From Acidobacteriaceae bacterium (GTDB taxonomy: Bacteria; Acidobacteriota; Terriglobia; Terriglobales; Acidobacteriaceae), in contig PLHW01000044.1 in NCBI GenBank assembly GCA_003139095.1, positions 125,838-189,837 on the forward strand: a DNA stretch of 64,000 bases. Direction: 5' to 3'. Below, piece by piece: positions 27,877 through 36,803 of this stretch (positions within the stretch are counted from its first letter, which is position 1; each line of letters opens with the position of its first letter). Position numbers and translations under genes: made by a program. A model generated the notes under the pieces. The model saw only the letters and a program-made list of their open reading frames with translations. It did no database searches and was not told the DNA's origin.

Positions 27877-28925
27877 TGTTGCTGAAGCCACATCCTTTCC
27901 TGCATAAATCTCAGTTCGCCTTCGAGTTGGTCGTCACCGAACACATATGAAAACAAGCAGCCAGTTGTAACAACGCGTGTTCCAGTGTAGTCCCAACGCC
28001 TGCTCGCCCACTGTGGTACCGGAGAGAAGAAATCGATCGCCGTTGTTCCAGCGGTATGCCCTTTCCTGCGGCGGTAGGTCTGCGGGTGACCCTCGGCGGC
28101 GTCGATTGCTTGCTGCAAGTGCCACGCCTCGTCACAAGCGCGCCAGCGGATCTCCAGCAACGGCAAGTTCAGCAGCCGGGTAGCGACCCCCTCTCTCAAC
28201 TCGACGTAGCACCATAGATCTGCTCCGTACGCTTGAGGGCGCCTCCCTAGATATCGGCCGCTCTGTTTGCTTAGTGCTGCCCATCGTCCGAGGTAGTAGG
28301 TGACTGACCGCTGAGTTTCTAGGATCCTCAATTCATCCATAGCACCTGGAACTCCTGACTGCTGAAGCAAGTCGTCGTAGACTTGTCGATACGAATAGGG
28401 CATCGATTGAGAAGGTGCTTTCAGCCAAGTGTCGGCGCTGACCGCCAAGAAACCGGCTTGCGACAGGGCATCCCTGACTGCCTTAGCGTCCGTAACTCTA
28501 AGTCGACGGTAGTGGGCAACGGGTTCCGCTTGCGCCCGCAGTTCATTGGGGAGTGGGTAGCGGCCATCCGGTCCTGCGCCGATCAGCAAGTAGAGTGTCG
28601 AACTGACCTCGACAAAGCTGGGAGGAGCCAAGTAGATAATCCGGCCTGAGGATTCTCCTGAAATGTCGTTACTTTCTACCAAATCACCATATGCAGTGAG
28701 TGCGTCGAGAGTGTCAGAAATGGTTTCTCGAGGGGATTCTAAGCAATTGAGGGGCTCAACCAAGGAAACCCCGGCCAATACGAGCTTTGAAGGAGAGCAC
28801 GGACAGACGAATGCCGCGATTCGTCTTATGAGTTCGGCGAGGGCTTCCGGGCTTGCAAAATCCAGCGCGGTCGGATCAAGTCCGAGCTGTTCGATCGACG
28901 CGGCTTCCGCTTCTTTTGGCGTCAC
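27873..28925 (-). CDS. Unknown protein with possible winged helix, defence operon
   Basis: I take GTG 28925, which overlaps the upstream stop as GTGA, giving about 350 residues. The region near residues 45-85 (TISDTLDALTAYGDLVES) looks like a winged-helix segment. The rest is mixed alpha/beta with many aromatic residues and no catalytic motif that I recognise. It is locked by 4-bp overlaps between the 976-residue protein and the helicase, so all three are translationally coupled. Its position just before a DruE-like gene parallels DruD of Druantia type I, but I cannot show homology. Confidence 0.75.
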   Translation of the reverse strand: MTPKEAEAASIEQLGLDPTALDFASPEALAELIRRIAAFVCPCSPSKLVLAGVSLVEPLNCLESPRETISDTLDALTAYGDLVESNDISGESSGRIIYLAPPSFVEVSSTLYLLIGAGPDGRYPLPNELRAQAEPVAHYRRLRVTDAKAVRDALSQAGFLAVSADTWLKAPSQSMPYSYRQVYDDLLQQSGVPGAMDELRILETQRSVTYYLGRWAALSKQSGRYLGRRPQAYGADLWCYVELREGVATRLLNLPLLEIRWRACDEAWHLQQAIDAAEGHPQTYRRRKGHTAGTTAIDFFSPVPQWASRRWDYTGTRVVTTGCLFSYVFGDDQLEGELRFMQERMWLQQQ

Positions 28926-31852
28926 AACTCGCACGGAATTAATTGCCCCTCATTCTGGAAAACGGCATCCTGTCCTGATGCACTGGCATGGAGTAGCGAC
29001 GCAAGTCGCCCGATCCGCAACAATACGGAATTACGCAGCAAGTATCTGAGGCCGTCTTGAAGATCGTCTCGAGCCCACTCTTGAATCTGTTCCGGTTCAT
29101 TCGCCAATCGAAATGCCAACTCAACCACCCAGTCCTGGCGGGCGACATGGTGGTCCCGGGAAACGGAAAATGTCGGGAGATCAAGGTAACAATTAGTAAG
29201 CTCGCTCAATCTCCGACAAATTTCTAGCGTCCCGCCCTGGCCCAATTCTGCTCGTTGCTCTACCAGACTTCTGCCGATGGCGGAATGATGAATGTTTGAG
29301 GAGATTGCGTTCCGCAGATCGGCGACAGCGATCACGCCCGAACGACCTCTTTCCAGCTTTGCCCAAAGATCGCCGCAGAGCAGTGACACCAGTTGTGCCT
29401 TCAACGACCGTACAATCTGGTCCTTCGTTCTGCGCGTAATGGGATTTCCCGAAATCCGGGCCGTCGACCACAATTCAAGAATGTCTAGGAGGTCTCCCAG
29501 TTCCTGTTCTGTGGCTTTTCGTTGCGAGAGCTGTACATGCGGCTGAAGTTGTGCGAACGACTGAATGTGGTGGGACGGAACAACGATTGCCGAACGGAAG
29601 TTTTCCGTTGATGCGGAATAGAGTCCGCCTTCCTGGAGGACCCTGAAGGATGCTGGTCCGGAGGGAACGGGACATCTGATGTCAGGACGCTCGAATGCAT
29701 ACAGGCTCACGGCAACCGGTAGTTGATCATTCAATTGAAGCAATCTGAGGGAGAAGCCGTGATTCTCTTCCTTAAGTATCCATCTCAATGGTGTTGCCTG
29801 ACGCTCGCATGACAACCTGAATTCTCCGAGTTCATCGCATTGAATCGCGACAACGCACGCGGAACTCTCATCAAATGCGTTCTGGGTCCGCTTGTCGGAT
29901 CTGGCGGCGTCAAGCGCTTCCTGCCACACTTCATTTGTGGCAGGGAGATCAAAGGGTGCGAGTTGTTTTGTGTGTAATAGGCTTTGCGCAGCAGCGTCTT
30001 TGTAGAACCATAGCTCGGACTCTGCTTTTCTCCCTCGTGGACCAAGCACCTCAATGGTTGCGCGGCCATCCCATAGCTCCTCCAAATCAGGCTTCGGGGG
30101 TGAAACCTGGACGGAAAACGGAGTCGACTTCGGAATCTCCTGCTGCCATGTTCGCGGTTCTCGGACAGTGAAACTAAGTGTGCCATCGATTTGGGGCGAC
30201 GGCGATGAGTGCTTGGCCGTGATGACATGCAGCTTATATCTACCCGCTTCCAGTCGGCCGAGATCGATCAATGTCGGTGTCCGTAGTTCATTCCCGCTGA
30301 GTTCTAACATCGCTGGAGAAGGTCCGCGAAGGTTCAATACCAAACCACTCAATTCAAAATCGGAACTGATCGCGAGAACTGGTGAGTCTGTGCTCAACCA
30401 TTCCGCGGATCCCTGATCGTTCCACTTGGCCGCTGGAATTCCGACCGGACGCACACGGAGGCCGCTCGCTGGGTGAAGGCCGATGAAGGCTAGTTGCTCC
30501 GAATACTCATGCGGCAACGAAGCAGGCGCATCCAGTCTGACTGCTGACACGCCCGAACACGTTGTCTCTTGCAACGTACACTGCAGTGCTAGTGCCCCTA
30601 TCCCGGATGACGCGCGCGTCAGAATAATGTAGGAGTTTCCGGGTTGAATCGTGTGGCTCTTGATTTCAACGGCTGTGCCTCCAGCAAGAACCTTAAAAAG
30701 CCACCGCGGTCCGGGTCGCAGCAAGCATTCGGAGGTCAGCAGGAAATCTAACTTCAGAGGTGAGTTCTCAAACTTGAGGAGAACTTCCGCAGGTTCCGGC
30801 CATTGAGTGAGTGTGACATTTTGGCCGCCATGTAACAGGAATTCTCGCGCAAGGGTCCGCCCTTTGGCTCCGGCCACCTTGCACCGTTCGCCGGACAGAA
30901 CGGCCTTGAACTCAGGGAACCGAGTCAGCAAAGGAGAAAGATCGGGCAACTGAAGGCGGACGTCCCATGTCCTGGCATCGACCGGACGAAGAACCAAATC
31001 TGGTTCGATTCCGAGTTCGACGACCGATCGCCGGTTTTGATTCTCGCTCGCTGTGAATTCGGAATCTTCTTCGTTATCGGTGGCGTAGGTATCTCCTCTA
31101 CGTAGCCCCCTCAGACGTATGGTCCTCGCCTGATTCCTGGCGTCCTCCAACCACTCCTGTGAACGCCGGTTGCGGTCAAGATCCGATGCTATCCGCTCCA
31201 GGGTCGAGCGAAGAATGAGTGCGGTTTCTCTTTCCTTCTCATCCAGCAGCAGAGCGGTTGCAATTTGTCCGACCAGTAAGTGCTCCCCGGCCAGGTCGCG
31301 GAATCGAGAATTCGCGTTCCAGCTGTGGGCTTCGATCTGTGTGCCGAGCAATTCGGGGGAGCCAAGGAGTTCCGAGTCAAACAGATACCGGATGTCGTAA
31401 AGAGATTGCGCAAGTTGTCGCTGTAGGTCACGCGGAAGAATCGCGTGGGTGATCGGCCAAGCGATTATGGAGAAGTGATTGGCCCAGCGGCCTTCAGGCT
31501 TTGCTCCGCTGTACTCGCGGTGAAACCGCCAAAATACGGATCTAAGCCAGGATCGATCAACACCAGACTCCACCCAGCCAGGTGTTCTTTCTTCGAACGT
31601 TGTCCAGTACTCGTCGCCGGAGAATTCATACCCGATCTCAGCTGAATAGACGACCCAGACAAGCCAGTGGCGATCGAGTGGCGATGACTCTTGGATGAAC
31701 CCCTCTACTTCGCTGTTGAGGTCAGACAACTCGTCGGTTGTGAGCCCATGTTCGAGTGCATAGAGGACGGGTGGATCCTGCCCGTGAGCTCGATGATCAC
31801 GCAGAGCAGCGAAGCGTTCCTGGAGGTGCCGTTGCCACTGGTCAACAGTCAT
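28922..31852 (-). CDS. Large unknown protein (976 aa), first gene of helicase operon
   Basis: No named domain is recognised. Residues 1-250 are mainly helical. The middle (about 280-750) is rich in short beta strands and reads like several immunoglobulin-like or other beta-sandwich domains. The C-terminal 200 residues are helical again. No ATPase or nuclease motif is seen. It is preceded by its own promoter (31945-31973) and overlaps the next gene by 4 bp. In position it corresponds to DruB/DruC of Druantia type I. A structural or target-sensing role is a guess. Confidence 0.75.
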   Translation of the reverse strand: MTVDQWQRHLQERFAALRDHRAHGQDPPVLYALEHGLTTDELSDLNSEVEGFIQESSPLDRHWLVWVVYSAEIGYEFSGDEYWTTFEERTPGWVESGVDRSWLRSVFWRFHREYSGAKPEGRWANHFSIIAWPITHAILPRDLQRQLAQSLYDIRYLFDSELLGSPELLGTQIEAHSWNANSRFRDLAGEHLLVGQIATALLLDEKERETALILRSTLERIASDLDRNRRSQEWLEDARNQARTIRLRGLRRGDTYATDNEEDSEFTASENQNRRSVVELGIEPDLVLRPVDARTWDVRLQLPDLSPLLTRFPEFKAVLSGERCKVAGAKGRTLAREFLLHGGQNVTLTQWPEPAEVLLKFENSPLKLDFLLTSECLLRPGPRWLFKVLAGGTAVEIKSHTIQPGNSYIILTRASSGIGALALQCTLQETTCSGVSAVRLDAPASLPHEYSEQLAFIGLHPASGLRVRPVGIPAAKWNDQGSAEWLSTDSPVLAISSDFELSGLVLNLRGPSPAMLELSGNELRTPTLIDLGRLEAGRYKLHVITAKHSSPSPQIDGTLSFTVREPRTWQQEIPKSTPFSVQVSPPKPDLEELWDGRATIEVLGPRGRKAESELWFYKDAAAQSLLHTKQLAPFDLPATNEVWQEALDAARSDKRTQNAFDESSACVVAIQCDELGEFRLSCERQATPLRWILKEENHGFSLRLLQLNDQLPVAVSLYAFERPDIRCPVPSGPASFRVLQEGGLYSASTENFRSAIVVPSHHIQSFAQLQPHVQLSQRKATEQELGDLLDILELWSTARISGNPITRRTKDQIVRSLKAQLVSLLCGDLWAKLERGRSGVIAVADLRNAISSNIHHSAIGRSLVEQRAELGQGGTLEICRRLSELTNCYLDLPTFSVSRDHHVARQDWVVELAFRLANEPEQIQEWARDDLQDGLRYLLRNSVLLRIGRLASLLHASASGQDAVFQNEGQLIPCEL

Positions 31853-31944
31853 GAAAAAGCCAGTTCGTCGAACCCTGCCGCGAGTGACTTGGCAAGAAGT
31901 TGCGTCAGGCTCCGTCGAAACAGTTGCACCAAGGGGAGTAGCTG

Positions 31945-31973
31945 ATTCTTCCTTGAAACAAATCAGATGTCAA
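31945..31973 (-). promoter_or_regulatory. Promoter of helicase-nuclease operon
   Basis: On the minus strand a perfect TTGACA (31968-31973) and AAGAAT (31945-31950, 4/6) are separated by 17 bp, about 90 bp ahead of the 976-residue gene. This suggests the helicase half of the island can be transcribed separately from the druA-like half. Confidence 0.5.
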
Positions 31974-31982
31974 GATGTAAGT

Positions 31983-31992
31983 ATTTGCAAAT
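31983..31992. promoter_or_regulatory. Palindrome ATTTGCAAAT next to promoter
   Basis: A perfect 10-bp palindrome lies 9 bp upstream of the -35 box of the helicase operon promoter. It could be an operator for a dimeric regulator, but a single copy of this length can occur by chance. Confidence 0.25.
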
Positions 31993-32229
31993 TAGGCACT
32001 TATGTGAGCCTGCGAGGCTGGAGGAGCGGCAAGGAGTGACATCTGGGGTTTCGATAGCTCCTATGCCGCCGCGACGTTGGTGCACTGGAATGTGGGCCGG
32101 GAACCATCCCCTTTCGACAACGCCGCCAAGGCCACCACCTTGGGTCGCCGGAATCTTCCACGCCGCACACATCTCCCTAAAACCGTCGCCCGGACAACAG
32201 GCAGATCTCCACCAAAGGAGTTTTTCTAC

Positions 32230-32439
32230 ATGAACGAAATCGAAGAAGCGATCAAGCTACTTGATGCCTATCGCAAACGTCTCGACCGCAGCACTAAGCG
32301 ATGCTTGCTTTGCACAACAGTACACAAGACAAATTGGAAGGAATATCAGCGTTTTGAACAAGTGACCGGCATAATCCAGAAGCTGTCCCGCTGGCTTGTC
32401 GAAGCAAGAGAAGAAAAACGACGATGCACTGAACATTGA
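32230..32439 (+). CDS. Small unknown protein inside the defence island
   Basis: The ATG at 32230 has AAAGGAG at the right distance upstream. The product is 69 residues, strongly charged and probably all-helical, with a CLLC motif near residue 25. It is on the opposite strand to the surrounding defence genes, in the only large gap (about 600 bp) between the DruA-like and 976-residue genes. It could be a small regulator or antitoxin-like factor of the island or an unrelated insertion. The good ribosome site is the main evidence that it is real. Confidence 0.5.
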   Translation: MNEIEEAIKLLDAYRKRLDRSTKRCLLCTTVHKTNWKEYQRFEQVTGIIQKLSRWLVEAREEKRRCTEH

Positions 32440-32465
32440 AGCGGCGCTCAATCGTATATCATCAA

Positions 32466-34505
32466 CTAATTGGCAGCTTTAGCCCAAAAACGCAGGTTCG
32501 CATCATTTTCGAGGGGCAGCAATTTCACCTGAGCGCCGTGTTGAATCGGATAGGCACAGGAATGACGTTGTACTTCCTCCAATACTCCGAACTTCTGCAG
32601 ACGCTTCAAAAGCCAGCGTTGCCGCCAATAGTCGGCCAGTAACTCCGTCCTGCATCTAAGTTTGGTCATCGGCAAGAGGTATTCCGGCTGAGTTGACAAA
32701 CCGATGAGAACCTCGCGGAAATTCCTGGCAAGCGCAACCCCGTATACGACTCTCTTGTTGCCATGCCTAAGTAGCTGATCCGCAGGCAAGCCGAGGACCG
32801 ATAGACCTTCCCGAATCTTTCGCATCAGCGGGTTGACCCCCTCCCCGAAAATGCTGTTCACCTTCCGGGCGTAGTTCGATCGGCTGAGCAAGATCTCTAT
32901 GAGTCGCAATGTTTCGGCGCTAAAGTGAAATGATCCGAATCCTTCGCTTACGCCGAGTTCACGATACTCGAGAACTTCATTTTGCTGCCCCCCGATGTGC
33001 TGCGCGGGGACCTTGACTCGGCTGTACTGGCTAAGACTAGAACCGTAGAGGCTGGTGGTGCAAAGCAAAGTGAGTTTTGCCTCACGTCTTACGCTCCTCC
33101 CACGCATACTTGAAGCGATCAGGCTTTCTTGCCCGCCATAGCGCCGACGGTACTCGCGAACGACTTCGGGACTGCAAAGCAGCATGCAGACAAGTTTTCC
33201 TCCCAGCAAAGTGTTGTAGGGCGCAATTGCTCCGCACACAGTAATGTCCATCATATTGATGCCCACTCGCTCCGCCTTGAGGAGACGGCACAACTGCACT
33301 ATCGCATTGCGAAAGCGGCCGACAGCCAGTGCGTCTAGGAACGCCCGGGCTGAGCCGTCACACAGCTTGAATTGGAGAAATACCTGACGAATGGTGAGAG
33401 CAGTGGAAAGAATTCGCGCTCTCTTGCTGCGAAACAGGTTCGTCTCAGCTAGCTCTTGCCAATCCACTTCATTGGCGGTAGTTGCATTTTTGTGCTTTGC
33501 AGCGTGCGGATAGAGCCGATGGCGCTTGATCGCCTTCTGCGATTCCCGCCAGAGCTTCTTGATGATCTCATCGGATGGATGGTTAAGATTTGCGCGAGTG
33601 AGAAATCCTTCACGAAGAAAATCTCTTTTGTAGACACCCTTGATAATCGAGTCGAGTTGTCTATCCAGCCAACGGATGAGTCTCCGTGACGGCTTCTCCC
33701 GGAATCTGTTCAATATGATTCCTGCGTCCCATCCGATCCACTTGTCTCGTGCCTTCTGCTGAACAACGGAACTACCCAATGCGGCGATGCCAACGACGGG
33801 GTGAAACGGTGCAGCCGCGTCCCGGACGAGAATCATCATGCTGCGACCGGGAATGCTTTTGTAGGTGTTCGACCATGTATGCCTGAAATACCGCCACACA
33901 TCGCCCAGGCGCAAGCCGGTGTGCTCGCAGATGTCGTTTGGACGAACGAACTGCAGGTAAGGGCGAATGATCCGTCCAATTCCCTCGGTCTGCAAATCAG
34001 AGTCGCTGAGGGCAACGACCCCTTCTAGTTTCTCGGCAAGCTCTCGGCCATCGCGCATGACCGAATAAATTGAATGCCAACCTTTCTTAGTGAGGCGTCT
34101 CTTTTCCATACCCTGAATAAAAGCTCGTACGGAAGCTTCATGCAGTTGAAAATCTCGCTCAATCTGATGTGCGCGCTTCAGTCTTTCCTTTTCCACCTCG
34201 GGGGACGTCGTCGGCCGAAACTCGAGTACCACTTCGGGCAACGCGGCAGCGAACGTCCAGCCCTGGGCGATCAGGTCAATCACGACGCTCAAGGCAGTCA
34301 GCAGCGATAGCTCGTCCCTCAATTGGGCCCGAGTCGGAGATGGCAGCGGACAAAGGAAACGGCGCCGCAGATCAGAGAGCAGCTGTGTCGTAATTGGCTC
34401 ACACCCGAATTCGCCAATGGCCTGATGAATCCCGGCACAGCGTCCCAGGAATGCCTCTTGCAGCACTCCCAACTTCGGTGTAAGCGTGACCTTCGTTAGC
34501 CCCAT
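32466..34505 (-). CDS. DruA-like (DUF4338-type) protein
   Basis: The 679-residue protein resembles the DUF4338/DruA family: a PGRSMMILVRD ... VVGIAALGSS ... ARDKWIGWD segment at about 220-265, and a later block with CGAIAPYNTLLGGKLV, SMRGR and TTSLYGSSLSQYSRVK at about 420-520. The WIGWD and LLGGKLV-TTSLYG features are what I recall as family hallmarks; this was not checked by search. DruA is the signature gene of Druantia type I, with unknown biochemistry. This protein is longer than the ~400-residue E. coli DruA, with a helical N-terminal extension. It starts 5 bp after the second GHKL ATPase gene, so the two are coupled. Confidence 0.7.
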   Translation of the reverse strand: MGLTKVTLTPKLGVLQEAFLGRCAGIHQAIGEFGCEPITTQLLSDLRRRFLCPLPSPTRAQLRDELSLLTALSVVIDLIAQGWTFAAALPEVVLEFRPTTSPEVEKERLKRAHQIERDFQLHEASVRAFIQGMEKRRLTKKGWHSIYSVMRDGRELAEKLEGVVALSDSDLQTEGIGRIIRPYLQFVRPNDICEHTGLRLGDVWRYFRHTWSNTYKSIPGRSMMILVRDAAAPFHPVVGIAALGSSVVQQKARDKWIGWDAGIILNRFREKPSRRLIRWLDRQLDSIIKGVYKRDFLREGFLTRANLNHPSDEIIKKLWRESQKAIKRHRLYPHAAKHKNATTANEVDWQELAETNLFRSKRARILSTALTIRQVFLQFKLCDGSARAFLDALAVGRFRNAIVQLCRLLKAERVGINMMDITVCGAIAPYNTLLGGKLVCMLLCSPEVVREYRRRYGGQESLIASSMRGRSVRREAKLTLLCTTSLYGSSLSQYSRVKVPAQHIGGQQNEVLEYRELGVSEGFGSFHFSAETLRLIEILLSRSNYARKVNSIFGEGVNPLMRKIREGLSVLGLPADQLLRHGNKRVVYGVALARNFREVLIGLSTQPEYLLPMTKLRCRTELLADYWRQRWLLKRLQKFGVLEEVQRHSCAYPIQHGAQVKLLPLENDANLRFWAKAAN

Positions 34506-34510
34506 AGCGT

Positions 34511-36028
34511 TTAGTCAAGAAATGCTGTGAGCGCGTTGCTCCACTCCTCGCGGAGCCGCTTCACAGCATCTCGGTCCTGCCTCGACCTTATGTTGCACTC
34601 AGCCCTGGCAACGGATAAGAGGAGAAGTTGGAGATACCCTAGCAATGAGTTTGGAATACCCTGGTTGTCAGCAAAGAGTGGCTCATAGATTTTCGTGAAA
34701 AAACTATGCTCCTGGTTCAACGTGAGCAATAGCTTATCTCTCCTGAGAGCTGGAACATAAAAGCTTACCTCGTCCAACGGTTTATGATCGATCGCATATT
34801 CCACTTTCCGCCACAACGCGCGTCCTTGGGCATGAGAGGCGTGTGCCGATCGACGCAAGGGAAGTGGCTCCATCCGTACATCACGTTGCTCAGCAGCGGC
34901 AATTGCTCTTCCAGAGAACTCAGCGGTTCGGACCTCCGTGTAGCGTTTGCGAACGATGCCGTTCAGTTCCCGCGCCACCCGTTCCAGGTCAGGAACGAGT
35001 ATCTCATTCAGTTCCACTGTGGGGTTGATCTTTTGCTTTGTGTGTGTGACCCCAAACAGTTCGTCAAGCACAGGCTCAAAGCTAACTTCACATCGCCACC
35101 AGTCGTCGTAATTTTCGCGGCGCTTATTGCCCATGAAATACCAGCCATAGTCAATTTCCCGCCCAGCCCTGACGATAGAGACTCCCGCACCGCTCGAAAT
35201 GCCGGCCTGATTTTTTTGTTCGTTGGAAAGGGAGTGCCATTTTTCAACGGGCAGCAGGACGAAGCGGACTTGGATCTTTGAAACTGGGTGCCCGGCGACA
35301 GGCACTGGCGTCCGCACTTGATATTCAAGCGGAGGGCCGTAAGGCTCAGCTGCGCAGAGGCTACCGCTAGGATGAAGGAATATCGGGTCGAGCGGCGCTA
35401 CCGCATCGCCATTCACGAGGATCTGTTTGTCCTGATACAAGCGTTGTCGGAAAATGCGGCCCAAGTCGAGGTTCAGGCGCTTGGCTTGTGCTTTGACAGT
35501 TCGATAGTCGAGTTTGTCGCACTTTGACAGCGCTATTACCGTGCCGCTTGGTGTTTCTGGATAGTCTTTCGCGCTTCCTGGTTTGAACCGGACCGGCCTT
35601 GGAACCCCGTCGAGCACGCCAGAAGCAATTTCGTCAACGTCCAGATAGGTGGACCAGATTTTATGCGGATTCGACCAACTGTAGAGATCCACCCTGCGAG
35701 CCTGGCTCAGGGACCCGTTTGGCAGGCCCATCCCGTAGCGGCCGGCTCCCTGGCGGAAGTTGAAGCGTGTGCTCCCACCGAACTGGAGAGCCAACTGCAT
35801 GATGGTGGGAGCCATGCCATGGCCGTTGTCGCTGACGCTCAACCGCTTCTCGCCCCTGGGATCCTCATTGACCTCCACACGTACACAGGTGGCTTCCGCT
35901 TCAAAAGCGTTGTCGACGAGCTCGGATACGGCCGCTGAGGTGCTCTTGTAACCAGAATCGCGAGTTGCTTGTATAAATGAGCGAATCGCGACCAGGGGGA
36001 AACCTGTGACCACGACGACTCCTTTCAT
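34511..36028 (-). CDS. GHKL (MORC/MutL-like) ATPase 2
   Basis: The 505-residue protein has the Bergerat ATP-binding fold: N box SELVDNAFEAEAT near residue 35, DNGHGM near 67, and GRYGMGLPNGS near 97. After it comes an S5-like region with VRAGREID and a FGVTHTKQKINP segment, the conserved Lys-Gln of MORC/MutL-type ATPases. Such ATPases clamp on DNA as dimers and occur in restriction-like operons. It overlaps the sigma-like gene by ATGA and is 5 bp from the DruA-like gene. It is a distant paralogue of the 36804 gene, with which it may form a heterodimer. Confidence 0.82.
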   Translation of the reverse strand: MKGVVVVTGFPLVAIRSFIQATRDSGYKSTSAAVSELVDNAFEAEATCVRVEVNEDPRGEKRLSVSDNGHGMAPTIMQLALQFGGSTRFNFRQGAGRYGMGLPNGSLSQARRVDLYSWSNPHKIWSTYLDVDEIASGVLDGVPRPVRFKPGSAKDYPETPSGTVIALSKCDKLDYRTVKAQAKRLNLDLGRIFRQRLYQDKQILVNGDAVAPLDPIFLHPSGSLCAAEPYGPPLEYQVRTPVPVAGHPVSKIQVRFVLLPVEKWHSLSNEQKNQAGISSGAGVSIVRAGREIDYGWYFMGNKRRENYDDWWRCEVSFEPVLDELFGVTHTKQKINPTVELNEILVPDLERVARELNGIVRKRYTEVRTAEFSGRAIAAAEQRDVRMEPLPLRRSAHASHAQGRALWRKVEYAIDHKPLDEVSFYVPALRRDKLLLTLNQEHSFFTKIYEPLFADNQGIPNSLLGYLQLLLLSVARAECNIRSRQDRDAVKRLREEWSNALTAFLD

Positions 36029-36633
36029 GTCCCGACATGTATTTCTCTATATGATTTTGCAAACGCCACCAGTTGCCGTTGCAAAACAAAGCGGTCGATT
36101 TTGAGTTCCGCCGCAACGCGAACACGGGGTTGGTCGTCGAAATAGATTCTCTCAAGGGCGACCCGCATCGTAGGAGGGGCTTTCGCCATCACCTCCTCAA
36201 CCGCAATTCGTCGCTGATACTCCTCTGTAGGATCTTTGGCCGGAATGGTCTCGCTGACTTCATCAAGCGAGACCTGCTGAGGAGTGGGCGTCACCGCGAC
36301 TGCGGTGTCTTGCTCCCGTTTCCGTCGCCGTCCATACATCGATCGAATATTCTTTGCCGCATTCAACGCAAAGCCGTAGATGTAATTCCACGCAGACCCA
36401 CGTGAAGCGTCAAATCGCGCCAAATCAGGCTGCAACAGAAGGAGCAGAGTCTCCCCAATCAGTTCCTCCTGGATGTCATCGGGAAGATCCGGAAGATAGC
36501 GGCGTGCGGTGGTTCTCAGCCGGTGGGATACAGCTTTGACAAATGCTTCAGAAAGTTCGGTTTGTCTCGACTGAAAGCCCAAAAGCAACGAGTCGAGTGC
36601 AGATTCGGCGTCCGCAACCTGGGATGCAGGCAT
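36025..36633 (-). CDS. Sigma-70-family-like protein inside the defence operon
   Basis: Starting at ATG 36633, which has AGGAG six bases upstream, the protein has about 202 residues. Residues around 45-105 resemble sigma region 2 (LPDDIQEELIGETLLLLL, then ASRGSAWNYIYGFALNAAKN) and the C-terminus resembles region 4 (helix-turn-helix after MAKAPPTMRVALERIYF). It overlaps the second ATPase gene by 4 bp. Either it is an ECF-like sigma that switches on the island, or a sigma-derived DNA-binding subunit of the system. A sigma factor inside a defence operon is unusual. Confidence 0.7.
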   Translation of the reverse strand: MPASQVADAESALDSLLLGFQSRQTELSEAFVKAVSHRLRTTARRYLPDLPDDIQEELIGETLLLLLQPDLARFDASRGSAWNYIYGFALNAAKNIRSMYGRRRKREQDTAVAVTPTPQQVSLDEVSETIPAKDPTEEYQRRIAVEEVMAKAPPTMRVALERIYFDDQPRVRVAAELKIDRFVLQRQLVAFAKSYREIHVGT

Positions 36634-36761
36634 CCATGCTCCTTTCGTGGGCCGCAACGGCCATTCAAAACGTGTCGTCTTGAAGGCTGTCGCAGCACCC
36701 GGGGGCATGGCGGCACTTGGCCGCACCTGCACTGCCTTCTACTTCGTTAATGTACAACAGA

Positions 36762-36793
36762 ATGGCCGATTCGAGCGAGTTCGAATCGGCCAT
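36762..36793. terminator. Strong hairpin between ATPase 1 and sigma-like gene
   Basis: A perfect 13-bp inverted repeat (ATGGCCGATTCGA / TCGAATCGGCCAT) with a 6-nt loop lies 10 bp past the stop of the first GHKL gene. On the minus strand it is followed by a T-rich but interrupted tail. It probably ends or attenuates transcription from the first ATPase gene into the sigma-like gene. Confidence 0.5.
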
Positions 36794-36803
36794 CACTGTT
36801 TCT

